Shown: piece by piece, positions 13,572-25,423 of the stretch
Numbering within the stretch: position 1 is the stretch's first letter
How the letters are laid out: every line of letters begins with the position of its first letter
Assembly: GCF_964275005.1 (NCBI RefSeq)
Contig: NC_092695.1
Coordinates: 14,647,697-14,711,696, forward strand
From: Diadema setosum
Taxonomy: Eukaryota > Echinodermata > Echinoidea > Diadematoida > Diadematidae
Direction of reading: 5' to 3'
Length of the DNA stretch: 64,000 nucleotides
Made by a program: the position numbers and the translations under genes
The notes under the pieces: generated by a model
Seen by the model: only the letters and a program-made list of their open reading frames with translations
Databases searched by the model: none
What the model was told of the DNA's origin: nothing

Positions 13572-15411
13572 TAACAAAAAATGTTTGCAAATGCACACAT
13601 TGATTCCATTGCATAGGGTGTGAAGGAAGATGAGCACTAGACAGCTGGCAGTGACAATGCCACCTATTTATCCCACAGTGCATCTTTGACAGGGCTCAGC
13701 AATGATGTTTTGTGCATTGGTTAATACTGAGAATTGTCATAAAGAAGAAGAAGAAGAAGCAGAGAGATACCACTTGCTGTGCCATGTACTCGATAATGGA
13801 CTCCATTTTTGCTGTAAAAAAACTTCTTGCTGGAATCAACTGGATCATTCTCCTCAAATTCCATCTAAGATGTCAGTCTACTCCAAAACGCAAGCTCCTT
13901 TGGTTCACACAGCACACTCCCTACTTCATGGCATCACCTAACCATAGTGTTACTAACAACTCATGACAGGTTGCATAGTTAACTGAGTTTTCAAACAAAC
14001 ATGTTCACAATATTCAACAGACTCTGCTTGACACAACCAAGCTAACATGACAACTTTCTCATCTGGGGCTCAATACAACTGTATGTGAGGCTTCAAACTG
14101 TACGTAGCAATAGTTTGTATTGAAACATGCTTACATTAACAGAGTCACATACGGGCATCCTTAAATTATTAGACTCCTGTTTAACAAGAGAAATCTCACT
14201 GTCCTGAGCATCTCATCACATAGGGAGGCCTTCCATTCCGTTTTGAATAGCATCATTTCCTTCATGTTCCAGTGCTGGGAGACCTTGACAAAGTGTTTTG
14301 ATTCTTCCTTTCTTTCTTTCTTATATAATCATAAAGTCCTGAAATACAGAGTACTCTCATTATAATGGACACAATCATAATGAGTCTCCTATAAAAGGAA
14401 GTACATGTACATGTTAATGTTCATTTTCAAATATCTTTGAAATCCATACCAGAAAAGTCACAACAAACACTGTCATTGCAAACTTTTTCAGCCAATTTTG
14501 GCCTCATGGATTTAAAAAAAAAAAAAAAAAAAAGTCATTTACAGTTAATGTGCCAATACAACAAATGGGATTTGCTTTTTTAACATGATGAATCATCTCT
14601 TTCTTTATTGTCATTGCAGTTGATTTGCAAGCACATGTTTATTTTTACGCGTTGTCACAACAAGAAATCTGCATGCATTGACACTATACAATAACTACAT
14701 GCTGCAGTTAGGTACATTATGGTCCTCATGAGAATTCAAGTAAACAGGCTTCACAACCTTGCCCCTCAAGTATGCATACTATCCAGCAGAACACCATTTA
14801 GCATGTAATCACTATTCAGATACACTTGATGTTGCCTACCTGGGAGTCAGAGCACTTGTGACATTATTCATCTGTGAATGACAGGCAGAATATAAAGGGC
14901 ACTGTCACCAGAAATATAAGCTGATTGACAGTTTTCCATGATGCTAGTACACTGCCATGGTAAAGTTGAAAAAAAAATATCATAAAGTGCATGCAGCAGA
15001 ATGCACACAGGAAATGTGGCACAGTGGCCTGTAATGGTTGGAACATTGGGGGTAGCATTGCAAAATTATTTTTTTTTTTTTTGAAAATAGAATGACAAAT
15101 CATACAATGCACAAAGTTCAAATAATATATCCATTGCCAAGTAACTACCAAGCTATGACGGGAATGAGGATGACGACAAATGTTCATCCAGTCAGGGTGA
15201 CGTTTGACCTGGTAAAAGATTACTGTAAGGTTTACAAGGCCGCCACAAATTTTATTGTTACCTGGTCCAGATATGCTACATGATGTGTCAATGCACTGAT
15301 AGGATTTGGGGCAAAATCCCTCAAGGTCAAAGGTCACTGAACTTTGGCTAAAAATGACAATTATAAGCTGTAACTAAATCAAGGAATATCCACAGTCTCT
15401 GTTGAGATGGG
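13572..15411. other. Intergenic DNA, no gene recognised
   Basis: Nothing gene-like was recognised. One long open frame (14864-15337, - strand) crosses a poly-A/T run and has no recognisable family motif. A pogo-type end-like phrase, 'ctcattataatggacac', occurs near 14355 without a matching partner. Confidence 0.5.
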
Positions 15412-15413
15412 TA

Positions 15414-15602
15414 CAGTGGAAACTCGGTGTAACGAGATCCTTGGGACCAAGACAATTTGTTCTCTATATCAGATATTTTGTCATACCAGTAGTCAATAAA
15501 CAATTACAAAACAAAAGAAATAAATTCACTGGAACTGGAGAAATTGGTTTTTTACATCAGGTATTTTGTTATATCAGATCACTTAATATCAAGTTTCCAC
15601 TA
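15414..15602. mobile_element. Pogo/Tc1-mariner-like MITE of about 190 bp
   Basis: It starts TA-CAGTGGAAACTCGGTGTAA and ends with the complement of ATAGTGGAAACTTGATATTAA before a TA. Internal 'tatatcagatattttg' phrases occur twice. It lies about 0.7 kb beyond the MRPL22 stop codon, possibly within its 3' UTR. Confidence 0.7.
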
Positions 15603-16266
15603 TACAAAGAAAAAGAAATTTCCATGAAATAATACTGGTGAAATATCTGGGTGTACTTTTAAAAAATACTATATCTAGCCATTATTGTAGCCAGAAATGG
15701 TGATACATCACTGTATTCAAAGTTGGTGGACAAAACAGAAATAAATTGACAATAATTTCCATGAAAATGATAGTGATGATAGGTCAAAGGTCACTCTACT
15801 TTGCTTTAAAATTAAATTTTCCAGGCATAATTTCAGCTACTAGTGTCCATCTTAAATACTACTTAATAAGAAGGATGGACATGAACAAGCAATGTGCTGA
15901 AATGTCAAAGCACAAAGGTCAACAGTCACCAAAACTTTGGTCAAATGTCCTTTCTGGCCATAAAATCCAATCGGCACATGTATTTATAAGTCTCGCTGAA
16001 ATGTTTGCAAGTGTCATGGACAGATTGAAATATTTTTTGAAAAAAGGGTCTAAAGTCAATCAATGGTCAGTGGTCAAGATCAATTAGCTTCATCAGAACG
16101 AAAATGAAGGGTCATGTACTTCCTGGCAGACATACCTGCGTGAGAAGGGGAAAGCATATAAACTGATAGAATGCAGTTCACAGTACACTGAGCATGTGTA
16201 ATGCATGCACACACAGGTGCAGTTTTCAGCAGTTTGTTGTAGCACTACACATCCAGGAGGGTCACA

Positions 16267-16475
16267 TCAAAGCCCATGAATGATGGTCCTGCTCCTCTTT
16301 GACACCAAGAAGTGTCTGGCCTGGTCATAACCCGTGAATGTCGGCTTCTCTGGTGGTGGCCCCTCCTTCAGCTTGATAAAGAGATGGCAATAGACCAAGT
16401 CCAGGATACTGGCCCGCCCCTTGGCATGGTAGCGAATGGCATGTTGATACTTTCCCTTCCCAACAAAAGCATCCG
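16267..16475 (-). CDS. MRPL22: MRPL22 (uL22m), last coding exon with stop codon
   Basis: On the - strand the exon follows a TTTTCTACCCAG acceptor. It encodes DAFVGKGKYQHAIRYHAKGR, then a VYCHLFIKLKEGPPPEKP section and the C-terminus KRSRTIIHGL before TGA (16267-16269). Human MRPL22 has the same pattern: [38 protein letters not shown] and RSRTIVHTL. The exon starts in phase 1: the first base of its Ala codon comes from exon 4 (16476-17639 is the intron). This is the uL22 C-terminal part that reaches into the exit tunnel of the mitoribosomal large subunit. Confidence 0.95.
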
Positions 16476-17089
16476 CTGGGTAGAAAAGTAAAGATGCACA
16501 TCATTTACTCATGAAGTAATGACATTTTTGGTTGATGTGTAAGAGTTTCTGGGTAAAAAACAAAAACAATCCAGAAATGTCGCTATGGTGATTGATATTC
16601 TTCCACCATTATCGCATTATTCTCCCATAGGTCTGTAGTACATCACAGTGTGAGACGACAGTTTCACATGATTGGTTAAAACTGAAATGATATATTTGAA
16701 AGTGTGATGGCACAGCCCAAAATGTGTTTAGTGTATGTACATTCCTTGAACCAGATTTAATTTGGATGGCTAAATTGTTTCAAAGGGCCATGTATTCAGG
16801 ATTTGAGCATTTTCACTTTTTCACTTCTGACTCCATGGCTCACATCTTTCTTCAATTGATCAGTAACTGGTAATATTTGATTTTCATGACAATGCTTCAA
16901 AATTTTTTTCAAAATATGGGAAAACTAGTGGCACTTTAACATTATCATTAAACCTTTGACCCCACGGCCCAAGTCTTTCCTTTACAGAATCACTGTGCAG
17001 TATATACATGCATAAATATGTAGTTTCATTAAGTGTATGCACTGAGTAATTTTCAAGGTATGGGAGAAACTGTAATTTCAGCATTCAGC

Positions 17090-17465
17090 AAATTTGGACC
17101 CCCTGACCCCCTGGGGGGGGGGGGCACCCCTGGATCTGCCATGAACAACTACAGTCATCAATGTACTTACTGATAGTATTATTTAGCTCCATCGCTTCTG
17201 GTTCTAGAGAAGATTTTTTTTTTTCATAGAGATTCCTTAATTTTATGGGGTATGGGCCCCTGGGGGCGGGGTGGGGCAATGACACGTATTTGAATATATT
17301 GAGATCCTATCCCACTAGGGATGCTACCTGCCAAGTTTGGTGAAAAGTCCATCATGGGGCTTGCCAGGAGAAGATGAAAATGTAAAAGGTTTTGCCTGCC
17401 AGACACCAGACAAGGAGTGATAACAATATCTCACTTGATCCTTCTGCTCAGGTGAGCTAATAACG
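17090..17465 (-). mobile_element. 'AGCTCACCTGAGC' repeat family, copy 1 (inverted orientation)
   Basis: The right end contains 'ctcaggtgagct', the reverse complement of the start of the element at 52443. The interior carries 'gggatgctacctgccaagtt', 'tggtgaaaagtccatcatgg' and a G-run/'ggggcacccctggatctgcc' block, all of which recur in reverse complement at 52560-52900. It lies in the last MRPL22 intron. The far end is degraded by G runs. Confidence 0.65.
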
Positions 17466-17639
17466 TCACGGGGAAGACAGAACGAACACACAATGCTCAC
17501 CAGATCCAAAGACTTGAGTGAGCTAAAAATAGGGTGATACCATATTCCTAAATTCTTTGATATTTTCCAAGATCTTCCTCCATTATTAAAAACTTTACAA
17601 TATCAACATTACAGCTGTACTTAGAAAGTAGACTCGTAC

Positions 17640-17709
17640 CTATATGAAGGTTTGACTTGAATTCCACATTGTGATTTTTCACAGCCACCTCTTGTGCTTC
17701 TAATAAAAC
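17640..17709 (-). CDS. MRPL22: MRPL22, coding exon 4
   Basis: This 70-nt exon encodes VLLEAQEVAVKNHNVEFKSN followed by LHI and the first base of an Ala codon. Human MRPL22 reads [20 protein letters not shown] then LYIA. On the - strand the acceptor is CCAACAG and the donor GTACGA. This is the long helix and start of the beta hairpin of the L22 fold. The preceding intron (17710-22133) carries three TIR elements. Confidence 0.96.
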
Positions 17710-18640
17710 CTGTTGGAAAATAAGAAGAATGTGACCATCCTCTCCTGACTTCTACTTACACACTCTCACAACATCATCACCCTGCACAGAATATTGCAAA
17801 GCACCAGTGATGTTTTGAGAAATCAAGTTTGCAATAAGGCAAGAAAATACCCTTGGAATAGATAATTCAGGACTTGCAGAAGTCAATATTTCATGGTCAT
17901 CACTTTTTGGCATGTATTTCTTAACACAATATGATTACATTGGGCTAAAATAAATTTTGGTCATATATTTCTTTAATAATACCTACTCAAGAAGAAAGCA
18001 TTCTCAACTGATTGTAAAAAGTCCCCATTGAGTGGTCTTTGCTCAAAACATCAAATATGTGTCTAAAGTAATTTCAATTTTGCTATCACTGAAAGACACT
18101 TATAGTCCACAATAAGGAAACTGAATGACAGTGACAGAACGACTGCAGAACAGAAGCATGATAAATATTGATGCATTGTGTGTGAGTGTGAAAGTGCACA
18201 CATCTCATTTATGATAAACACAGTTTAAATTACAGTCAACCTCGTTTACCTGCTACCTCAACATCAGATTAGCTGAATATTACTTATCTTGAGGCAAAAC
18301 AGAAGTAAAAATATTCCTTGTTATTTCCTCTTATTAACACTTTATGAGTAAGGTGAAATAACTTGAAGTTTGGTTATCTTGATGGGTAATCCTCAGTCCC
18401 ATCTATACTTATTTTTTTTTTTTTGGCCATATTTCACTCAAAGCAAATGCCAACATTGCTCAGCTATTCCCAGACAAACAATTATACCAAGATCAAGCAT
18501 GTGTGGGTGTTACACATCTTTTCATACTTGATGACAAATACTTCAACAGATCAGAATGATTGTACATCCAATGCAAATATACTGTATGTCTACACGTAAT
18601 ACCCCCATACCTACCACATGTACATACAGCACATGAATAT
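17710..18640. other. MRPL22 intron 3, part without recognised element
   Basis: Plain intronic sequence. A phrase starting 'acagtcaacctcgtttacc' at about 18233 resembles a pogo-type end, but no partner end is convincing. Nothing else recognised. Confidence 0.4.
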
Positions 18641-18647
18641 ACACTAT

Positions 18648-18818
18648 CAGGGCTGCCAACTCTCACTCATTGAGAGTGAGACTCACTCATTTTGGTCCTT
18701 TCTCACTCTCAAACTTTATTTCATTTGCATGCACTTCTATTGATCTCTTGACTCCTAAATTATAGCATTGGCCTCTGGGAGTCTCACTCTCAACTAGTTT
18801 CCAATGTTGGCAGCCCTG
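18648..18818. mobile_element. hAT-like MITE (171 bp) with duplicated CACTAT flanks
   Basis: The ends are perfect 13-bp inverted repeats, CAGGGCTGCCAAC and GTTGGCAGCCCTG. CACTAT immediately precedes (18642-18647) and immediately follows (18819-18824) the element, as expected for a target duplication. 'CAGGG' ends are typical of hAT elements, though hAT duplications are normally 8 bp and only 6 are visible. The interior repeats 'actcactcatt/tctcactctc'. Confidence 0.8.
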
Positions 18819-18859
18819 CACTATGCATATATACCATGTACTGTACAGATATATGATAT

Positions 18860-18882
18860 ATATATATATATATGTATGTATG

Positions 18883-18915
<33 letters not shown>

Positions 18916-18922
18916 ATATATG

Positions 18923-18964
<42 letters not shown>

Positions 18965-18988
18965 GATATATATATATATATATATATA
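18860..18988. repeat. (TA)n / (TATG)n microsatellite
   Basis: A long TA-rich run with interspersed TATG, abutting the left inverted repeat of the next element. Open frames here are products of the dinucleotide repeat. Confidence 0.9.
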
Positions 18989-20033
18989 ACAAAAGGATCC
19001 GAAAGTCAGGGGAAGACAATTTTATGAAAATGGCATGACATTATTCCCTTACTCTGCTACTTTTATTTCATATATAGCACAACTCATAAAAGTACTCGGT
19101 TGCGGAGATATCAATGATTTTATCAGCGCATGTCAAGTGGTTGAGGAAATCAGAGTTTCGAGAAAAACGCCTTCAAAGTTTTCCTTCCGACGCTATCAGT
19201 TTTTACCACTTTACAATAGAAGGCATGCTTCTAGCGACCTCCGCGATATTCATTCAAGCTTAGCGCCAGCGGTCTACACACGACCAATCAGTTATCAGGA
19301 TGCACTGACCAATAAGATCACTCCCTCGTTGCTAGGGGCGGAGTCTAGCTATGGCGCTAAATCCAAATCTTCGGACACGTTTCTCTTACATTGAAAGTCG
19401 GAAAATCATGGGCCAGAAAAACGCTGATTTCTTGGCTTTCCTTTGATCATTTAGCTTCGAAATTTCGGCAGATGATAGACAAAACATGAGACTACAAAAT
19501 TATGCCAAAAACAGAAATCCGACTGCTTTGACCAATTTTGATGCTGCAACTTCAATCTCGATTTTCTCAGCTCAGCCGTCAGCGATTTTAGGATCGTTTT
19601 GTTGTAGCGGGTCACAATATATAGACACATATATACATACATACATATATATACATGTATTTCATCTTTGGCTCTTCGTGGAGGGAACCAGTCCATGGAT
19701 GCGTTGTTGCTACGCCTAAACGCGCACAGGCACTGCGCGGTTACCATGCACTGTGTCAGCAACTACCAGACTAGACGCATTCCATCACAAGCAGGTTAGT
19801 TTTGAAATCCGTCCGACCACGAGCAGACATATACCCTAGTGTGTATGTCTGCTTCAGAAACGAATTTTAATCTAACAGCACATCGCATCCTGGCCGCTGA
19901 TGAAGAAAGCGATGACTAACCTGCTTGGTGTCTTGTTTCTATATCATGCGCATTCCTCGCCAGGATAAAAGCGTTTTTAGTCTAGAATGCCATTTTAGGT
20001 TTTTATCACATATACATACGTACATACATGTAT

Positions 20034-20076
<43 letters not shown>

Positions 20077-20136
20077 TGTGTGTATATATATATATATATA
20101 TACATATATGTGTGTATATATATATATATATATACA

Positions 20137-20173
<37 letters not shown>

Positions 20174-20966
20174 GGGGGTTTTTTCAATTGTATATTAACA
20201 AAATACATTTATACAGTACAAAACTGTACAGACCTACGTGTATATGGGTAATTCCATAAAGTTGGGGCAGTGTCCATGTAGCATCGTGATATTTAAAAAA
20301 TATATTTCAGCATAACTCAATATTCATTATGCTATACATTTATTGTTTGTTGGCTTTACATTTGCATTGAGGCCACACATTCTCCTGGAAATTTTGTGCC
20401 ATTCAGACTCAATTTTGATGAAGTTATTAAACAATATGTAACAGTGTCCTGTAGCATCGTGACGTGTCCATGTAGCATCGTGATATTTTAAAATTTGGTC
20501 CTGAGAGACAAATTATGCCAATTAGCTTGACCAAAATTTGATGCAATATGCATTTACAAGATATGAATGAGATAGCTAAATATCTCAAATTTCCTGTACA
20601 CAGTTTTAATTTTAAAAGAAAATTACAGAATGTATCACAATGCTATGCGGTGTCCTTTTTTGTTACATTTGGTGGACACCGCGTAGCATAGTGACACATT
20701 GTGTAATTTTCTTGTAAAAGTAAAACTGTGGAAAGGAGAGTTAAGATATTTAGCTATCTGACTAATCTAGTAATTATGCATATTATATTAAATTTTGGTC
20801 AAGCTAATTGCATTAATTTGTCTTTTAGGACCAGATTTTAACTAACACGATGCTACATGGACATATGAAATGAAAGTGGAAGAGCGAGGGAATAATGCTA
20901 ATGTCATGTTTTAGAAAATCAACTTCCCCCGACTTTTGGATCCTTTTGTTGTAGCAGGTCACATTA
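18988..20966. mobile_element. 2-kb inverted-repeat element in MRPL22 intron 3
   Basis: About 100 bp at 18988-19082 (from 'acaaaaggatcc' through 'catgacattattccct' to 'tttcatat') matches the reverse complement of 20862-20966, giving ends of the type GACCTGCTACAACAAAAGG. A third copy of that end occurs internally near 19592-19615 ('gatcgttttgttgtagcggg'). Inside are further TA/TG microsatellites (19619-19650, 20010-20172) and the hairpin at 20464-20865. No transposase frame was recognised. Confidence 0.6.
20464..20865. repeat. Long hairpin with 'TGTCCATGTAGCATCGTGA' ends
   Basis: The left end GTGTCCATGTAGCATCGTGA is matched by the inverted copy at 20846-20865. Arms of about 190 bp stay complementary through 'ggtcctgagagacaaatta', 'agcttgaccaaaattt' and 'gctatgcggtgtcc', around a centre near 20665. 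Extra direct copies of the end motif lie at about 20270 and 20450. It is a foldback-type repeat nested in the 2-kb element. Confidence 0.75.
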
Positions 20967-21137
20967 TTATATGATATACGTGGCTAGTCATATTCCTGAT
21001 TCAAGGTATTAAAGTGAAGTTAAAGTAATGTACCTGTAATCTGCAGTATGCCCCTCACCCCCCCCCCCCCCCCCAAAAAAAAAAAAAAAAAACCATGTAC
21101 AATCAGATTTTCACATTGATAACTTTCAATATGATTA

Positions 21138-21593
21138 AATAAGCCAGTTTGGAGTTAGCTCATGGGCACATTGGTACGAATGACCTTTCTTTTTTCTCAG
21201 TTGGTTAGGGGCACTTCACTCGTTTTCAGAGCGACATAATGCATAAGCTTTACGTAACAATTTATGGGATTCATCAATCCCGTTCAAACAAAGAATAAAC
21301 TTGCGTAGACCAAATGAGCAGAATGATCTGTCAATTCACACTTGAGAAAGCATCCATTTCATTATTTTGCATTGGATGTATTGACAATCTCTTTCTATTG
21401 ATATTGACAAATACCACTTTTGCTGTCAGGTGGATGTGCTGGCAAGCGGCATTTATAAGGATTACATGAATAATCATTACATGACAGATGCTTATCCCAG
21501 TAAATTTAAAAACCAACATGCCTGTTGGTCCGAATGACCTTGTTTCTGCTCATGCGCAAAGTGGAACTCCGAACTGGCTTATTGTCTTAACGC
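21138..21593. mobile_element. MITE of about 456 bp with 'AATAAGCCAGTT' ends
   Basis: The left end AATAAGCCAGTTTGGAGTT is inverted at the right end (AACTCCGAACTGGCTTATT). The subterminal 'ggtacgaatgacctt' and 'tggtccgaatgacctt' recur near the two ends. A C16/A18 homopolymer run lies just upstream (21056-21092). Confidence 0.7.
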
Positions 21594-22133
21594 TACTGCA
21601 GGGTCTTGAAATATAACATCTTAGCTCTGTTTTGCAGAAAACCCCATTCAATTTGGTTAAGTGGTCACACAGAAATGTGGATTGTTAAGCATGTCATGGG
21701 TTTGATTATTTCAAGTTTAGCACTTGGATGATCTTGGAACTGCATATTAACGTGTGAACACAATGGACAAAACTTGGAGGGAAGCTAAGGGATTCCTGAC
21801 GTGCTCTACAAAACTCTTCATTTCTCTTTGACCACTGAAGCAAATGGGATGGGGTTTTCTTGAAGATGTGGGCAATAAGTTATAGTTTCATACCCGGAAA
21901 TTTCATTTGGATAGATTCACTATTTTAAATTTATCACAGCGGAGAATTCCGTTTTCTTTTTCTTTTTTTCTTTTTTCTTTTTTTTTGGGGGGGGGGGTAC
22001 ATGCGGTACAAGTATCATGGTATGAACTAAATCATTGAATAGCATCATTTATGAAGGTACTCAAAAACACAACATGAATAATGATGGTACAATGTATGTG
22101 ATATCCTGAAAATTTGAGGGATAACAATCCAAC

Positions 22134-22211
22134 CTCTCTTGCTATCTTTGCTCCTTTCTTGTTCACATGTTCAAGCTGGTTAAGTGCATCATCGATCATC
22201 ATTCCCTTAAT
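22134..22211 (-). CDS. MRPL22: MRPL22, coding exon 3
   Basis: This 78-nt exon encodes 26 residues, IKGMMIDDALNQLEHVNKKG followed by AKIARE. The human counterpart is [26 protein letters not shown]. The - strand acceptor is TTCCCCAG and the donor GTTGGA; both junctions are phase 0. It is the first helical part of the uL22 core fold that contacts 16S-like mitochondrial rRNA (family knowledge). Confidence 0.96.
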
Positions 22212-22727
22212 CTGGGGAAAGAAAAAACAAGACAGCAATAAAAATATTCACAAGAACGTGATGTTTTATGGCTCATCATAAGTGCAAAATGCTACACCCA
22301 GCTTTCAATTTGTTGCATTTATGAGAAAAATGAAAGGCAATCAACAAACTGAAACAACTGTCATTTGCACCGACATGCATTTCGAAACTAATGAAATTCA
22401 TTTACGTGTAAACTTATTATGAACCGCATACATAAATTAGGCTGAAATGCATCAAATCATGTAAAATGATTCTTAGGTTAAATACAGCAGTTTTACACCT
22501 GACCTCAAGCTCACCATTATCAAACTGAAATGCTCTCTCATAAATTCATCCAGATTCATAGATGAGCGTGATTGATTCCTTTCTATACATTACATAATAT
22601 TGCTACTTTTTACATTCATTTCCTCCTAGCTCAATCTAACTGATTCAACAACTTGCAACAAAATGTAGCATTCAAGCAAGTACAAAAATTCACGCATATA
22701 AAATCACAGATTTACATGTAGCTAGTT

Positions 22728-22820
22728 TTAACCCATTGAGGACAAGTCCAGAGTATACTTGGGGAAAGGTCTATTGGAAATGTGTGATGTAGCAAAACCA
22801 GTCCGTCCTCAGTGGGTTAA
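22728..22820. mobile_element. 93-bp TTAA MITE 'ACCCATTGAGGAC', copy 1
   Basis: TTAA flanks both ends (22728-22731, 22817-22820), with inverted ACCCATTGAGGAC and its complement GTCCTCAGTGGGT. The centre-left carries an imperfect 'cagagtatacttgg' palindrome. A better preserved copy is at 58277-58369. It sits in MRPL22 intron 2, 63 bp from the edge of exon 2. Confidence 0.85.
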
Positions 22821-22883
22821 TGAATAGTGCAACATCAGAATATCGAGAATGAATTTACAGACATCATGAACATATATACTCAC

Positions 22884-22949
22884 AAAGGTGGTGATGTACC
22901 ACATCTTTCTCTGGCTGTATTTGATATCTCTTCTGGCATAATGTACTTC
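22884..22949 (-). CDS. MRPL22: MRPL22, coding exon 2
   Basis: This 66-nt exon encodes EVHYARRDIKYSQRKMWYIT then TF, matching human [22 protein letters not shown]. The - strand acceptor is CAATCATTAG and the donor GTGAGT. Phase 0 at both sides joins it to RRPA of exon 1 and IKGM of exon 3. Confidence 0.96.
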
Positions 22950-23689
22950 CTAATGATTGAAAGGCGAGAAACATACATTGTACCTACATGCAAGTAAGAA
23001 AACATGCCACAAAAATACATCTTTATGTGTTATTCCAGTGAAACAGAGTTCAATGATATTTTTTTAAAAATGTTGGTTGGCCACTATGTTTTACTTTAGT
23101 GAAAACATGGATGCGATGAGTGTTTGCATGGGGGAACTACCCAGATTATCAAATGAACAATATTGCACTTTGCAGGTCCTATATAATACCATATATGAAT
23201 ACTCATCAGACATCCAGCTAGATCATATACAATGTATGTACAGTAATATAAAGGTACATTACAGCTAAGACTGTCAAGTTTCAACTCACCTTTGAAACAT
23301 TGATTTAATGTTAAGATAAGTTACTGTCCAACACTGTACCCTGTTATAACAAACACAGACTGTAAGCTATCACTGTTGCAGGAAGATTTTCCTCTCTGAC
23401 CTTTATTAGAACTTGCATGTGCATAGTAGTACATGTAGTACAAGTTAATTGATGTGTATACTGGTAAGCTTATTTTGGAAACACCATACAATTTGGAGAA
23501 GATTTAAGGATAAACGGTAAAGCAAACCACCCATGATTTGGTCAAATATCTTGTACATTATTCACACACAAGCAAAACAAACAAAATATTTGGGCTTATC
23601 CTGAATTTTGATAAATTTGATTAGGTTGTCCACGTGTTGGCAAGATAAAAAGATAAGTAACAAAACTGGAACAAAGTTCATGCTGTATT

Positions 23690-24640
23690 CACCAACGGTT
23701 TATTTCTGCACACAAATTTTTGAGCGTCTCGCCGCCCTTTCTCAAGTGTTGATACTGAGAGAACAATAACAAAATTAAGCCATAACAATATATTGCAACC
23801 GTGTTACCAAGGATGCACGCTTTAACGCATCAATGCTAGGCATCCTAGCACCCAGCGCGCATACTGGCAACAGTGCAATGTTACGTCATAATGAAATGAC
23901 AATGAGTATAAAGCATGTACATAAAAAAAAAAACTTGGCACGACTGATACAGAAGTAATTCCTCTGAGGACGAAGCAGTACATTATTCCTTACAAAATTC
24001 AACATACACATAAATCAGCCTTAATTCTAGTGTATAGATAATCTTTACATAATCTGAAATTATCATGATTAATATAAACATTCAATTTTTTAATAAATCA
24101 AACTGAATCGTCACGCTGTGATGGCAATGTAAAATTTGTACAAGGAGTTTATTGTTCCTTTCAAACTTCCGCATATATATACATTAACTTCCAAATTCTG
24201 GTGAATAGATAATCTTTTAATAATCTGAGACTAGCATGACTATGAAACGTGAAAAATCAATTATTTGTAATTAAACAGATACGTCACAATACGTCTCGGA
24301 GTGAAAACAAAACTGGTTCCAAGTAAAAAGAGAGCGTGTTTTTGTATATTCAGCATTATATTACTCAATTATAGTGATAAGACCCATTGCAGTGGGGTAA
24401 CGGGGGAACATACAACAGTAAGCGGTGCAGCTACTTGTAAAAAGTGTAGTTCGTGAGCCACGATAGATCTATGTTCATGCCCTGTCCCTGGAAGCTCCTT
24501 GTGCGGATGATTGTTTGTAGTTCTTTCATGTGTCTTTCTTCAAAGGCTTCCATGTCCTTGTATAAAATGCAACATTGCAGATCTGTTAGTGTGTGATTTG
24601 TTTTTTGTAGAGTCACTTTGAAGGGGAAATCCAATGATTT
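23690..24640 (-). mobile_element. Decayed retroelement 3' end, possibly Penelope-like
   Basis: On the - strand a 67-codon open stretch (24634-24431) ends with RTRSFQGQGMNIDLSW, resembling the C-terminal end of GIY-YIG endonuclease domains in Penelope-like elements (weak recollection). About 0.7 kb further on lies 'gagaaagggcggcgagacgc' and then an AATAAACC near 23700, a pattern I associate with 3' tails of such elements. The evidence is thin: this is inference in MRPL22 intron 1, and boundaries are uncertain. Confidence 0.3.
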
Positions 24641-25022
24641 AGCAGGTTAATTCTCACGCCGTTTTCAGAGTATGTTGTCTAGTATATGAGGAGTCTATAT
24701 CAAGTCTTTGAGGTAAAGGGTGCATATTCTATGTAAAATAGGTAAGTTTTCACGCGCGAACTTAAGTGTCCGGAAACACAACCCCCCATCATACTCAGTA
24801 CAAAAGTAGCCCAACCAGACACCGCACCGTGCGACACTTGTGTGTAAATTTTACCATGGGCATGACATGTGTACAGTGACAGGGCTGTGCTGTGCCTGTG
24901 CCTGTGCATCATAGTTAGAACTCTAGTTAGGGTAGCAGTAAAACTACTAGTAACTGCAACCAGCTTGAATTTGAAACTTGTGAAAGCATATATACTTAAC
25001 AGTCCTCCTGTAAAGCTGTATA

Positions 25023-25173
25023 CAGCGAGATACCCTTATAACGAGGAGATTCTACTGGTCCCATTTTCATGTGCACATATTAAAATAGTAGAAATGTGCA
25101 TATGTTTATAATGAAGGAACCAGTTATAACGAGGAAAAAATGGTGGTCCCACCAACCTCATTAGGTTTCCCTG
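25023..25173. mobile_element. Pogo/Tc1-mariner-like MITE (151 bp)
   Basis: TA flanks both ends. The left end CAGCGAGATACCCTTATAAC and the right end (complement of CAGGGAAACCTAATGAGG) are inverted. 'ttataacgagg' occurs near the left end and, further in, as 'gttataacgaggaa'. This is the same family as the end at 62747. Confidence 0.75.
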
Positions 25174-25423
25174 TACTAGTAGAGGCGAGCCTTAGAGGAG
25201 TGCCTCAGGCTCAGGGTTTTATAGGGTGGCAGTAACTGCACGTGCTGCGAAACACAGCCCGAACGCCGATCAGTATATAAACCGTGTACAAGGAGCGCCC
25301 AGGGTTAGGGTGGCAGTAGACGCGACGCACTAAATTTAGGCCTACTCCTGAAAGAGCTGGAGCCAATGCAATTTAATTTGCCAAATCACCCCCTCGAATT
25401 GTTCCGAATTAGTACTAGAGTCT

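Noticed and set aside
15320-15336. Perfect DR1 nuclear-receptor-like site AGGTCAAAGGTCA (also near 15782)
   Set aside because: It recurs in AGGTCA-rich low-complexity repeats here; no promoter or conserved context supports function.
14864-15337. 157-codon open frame on the - strand
   Set aside because: It crosses a poly-T run, has no family motif, and lies in repeat-poor intergenic DNA with no splice or start context; chance frame.
19035-19394. 119-codon open frame on the + strand
   Set aside because: It lies inside the inverted-repeat element and shows no recognisable domain.
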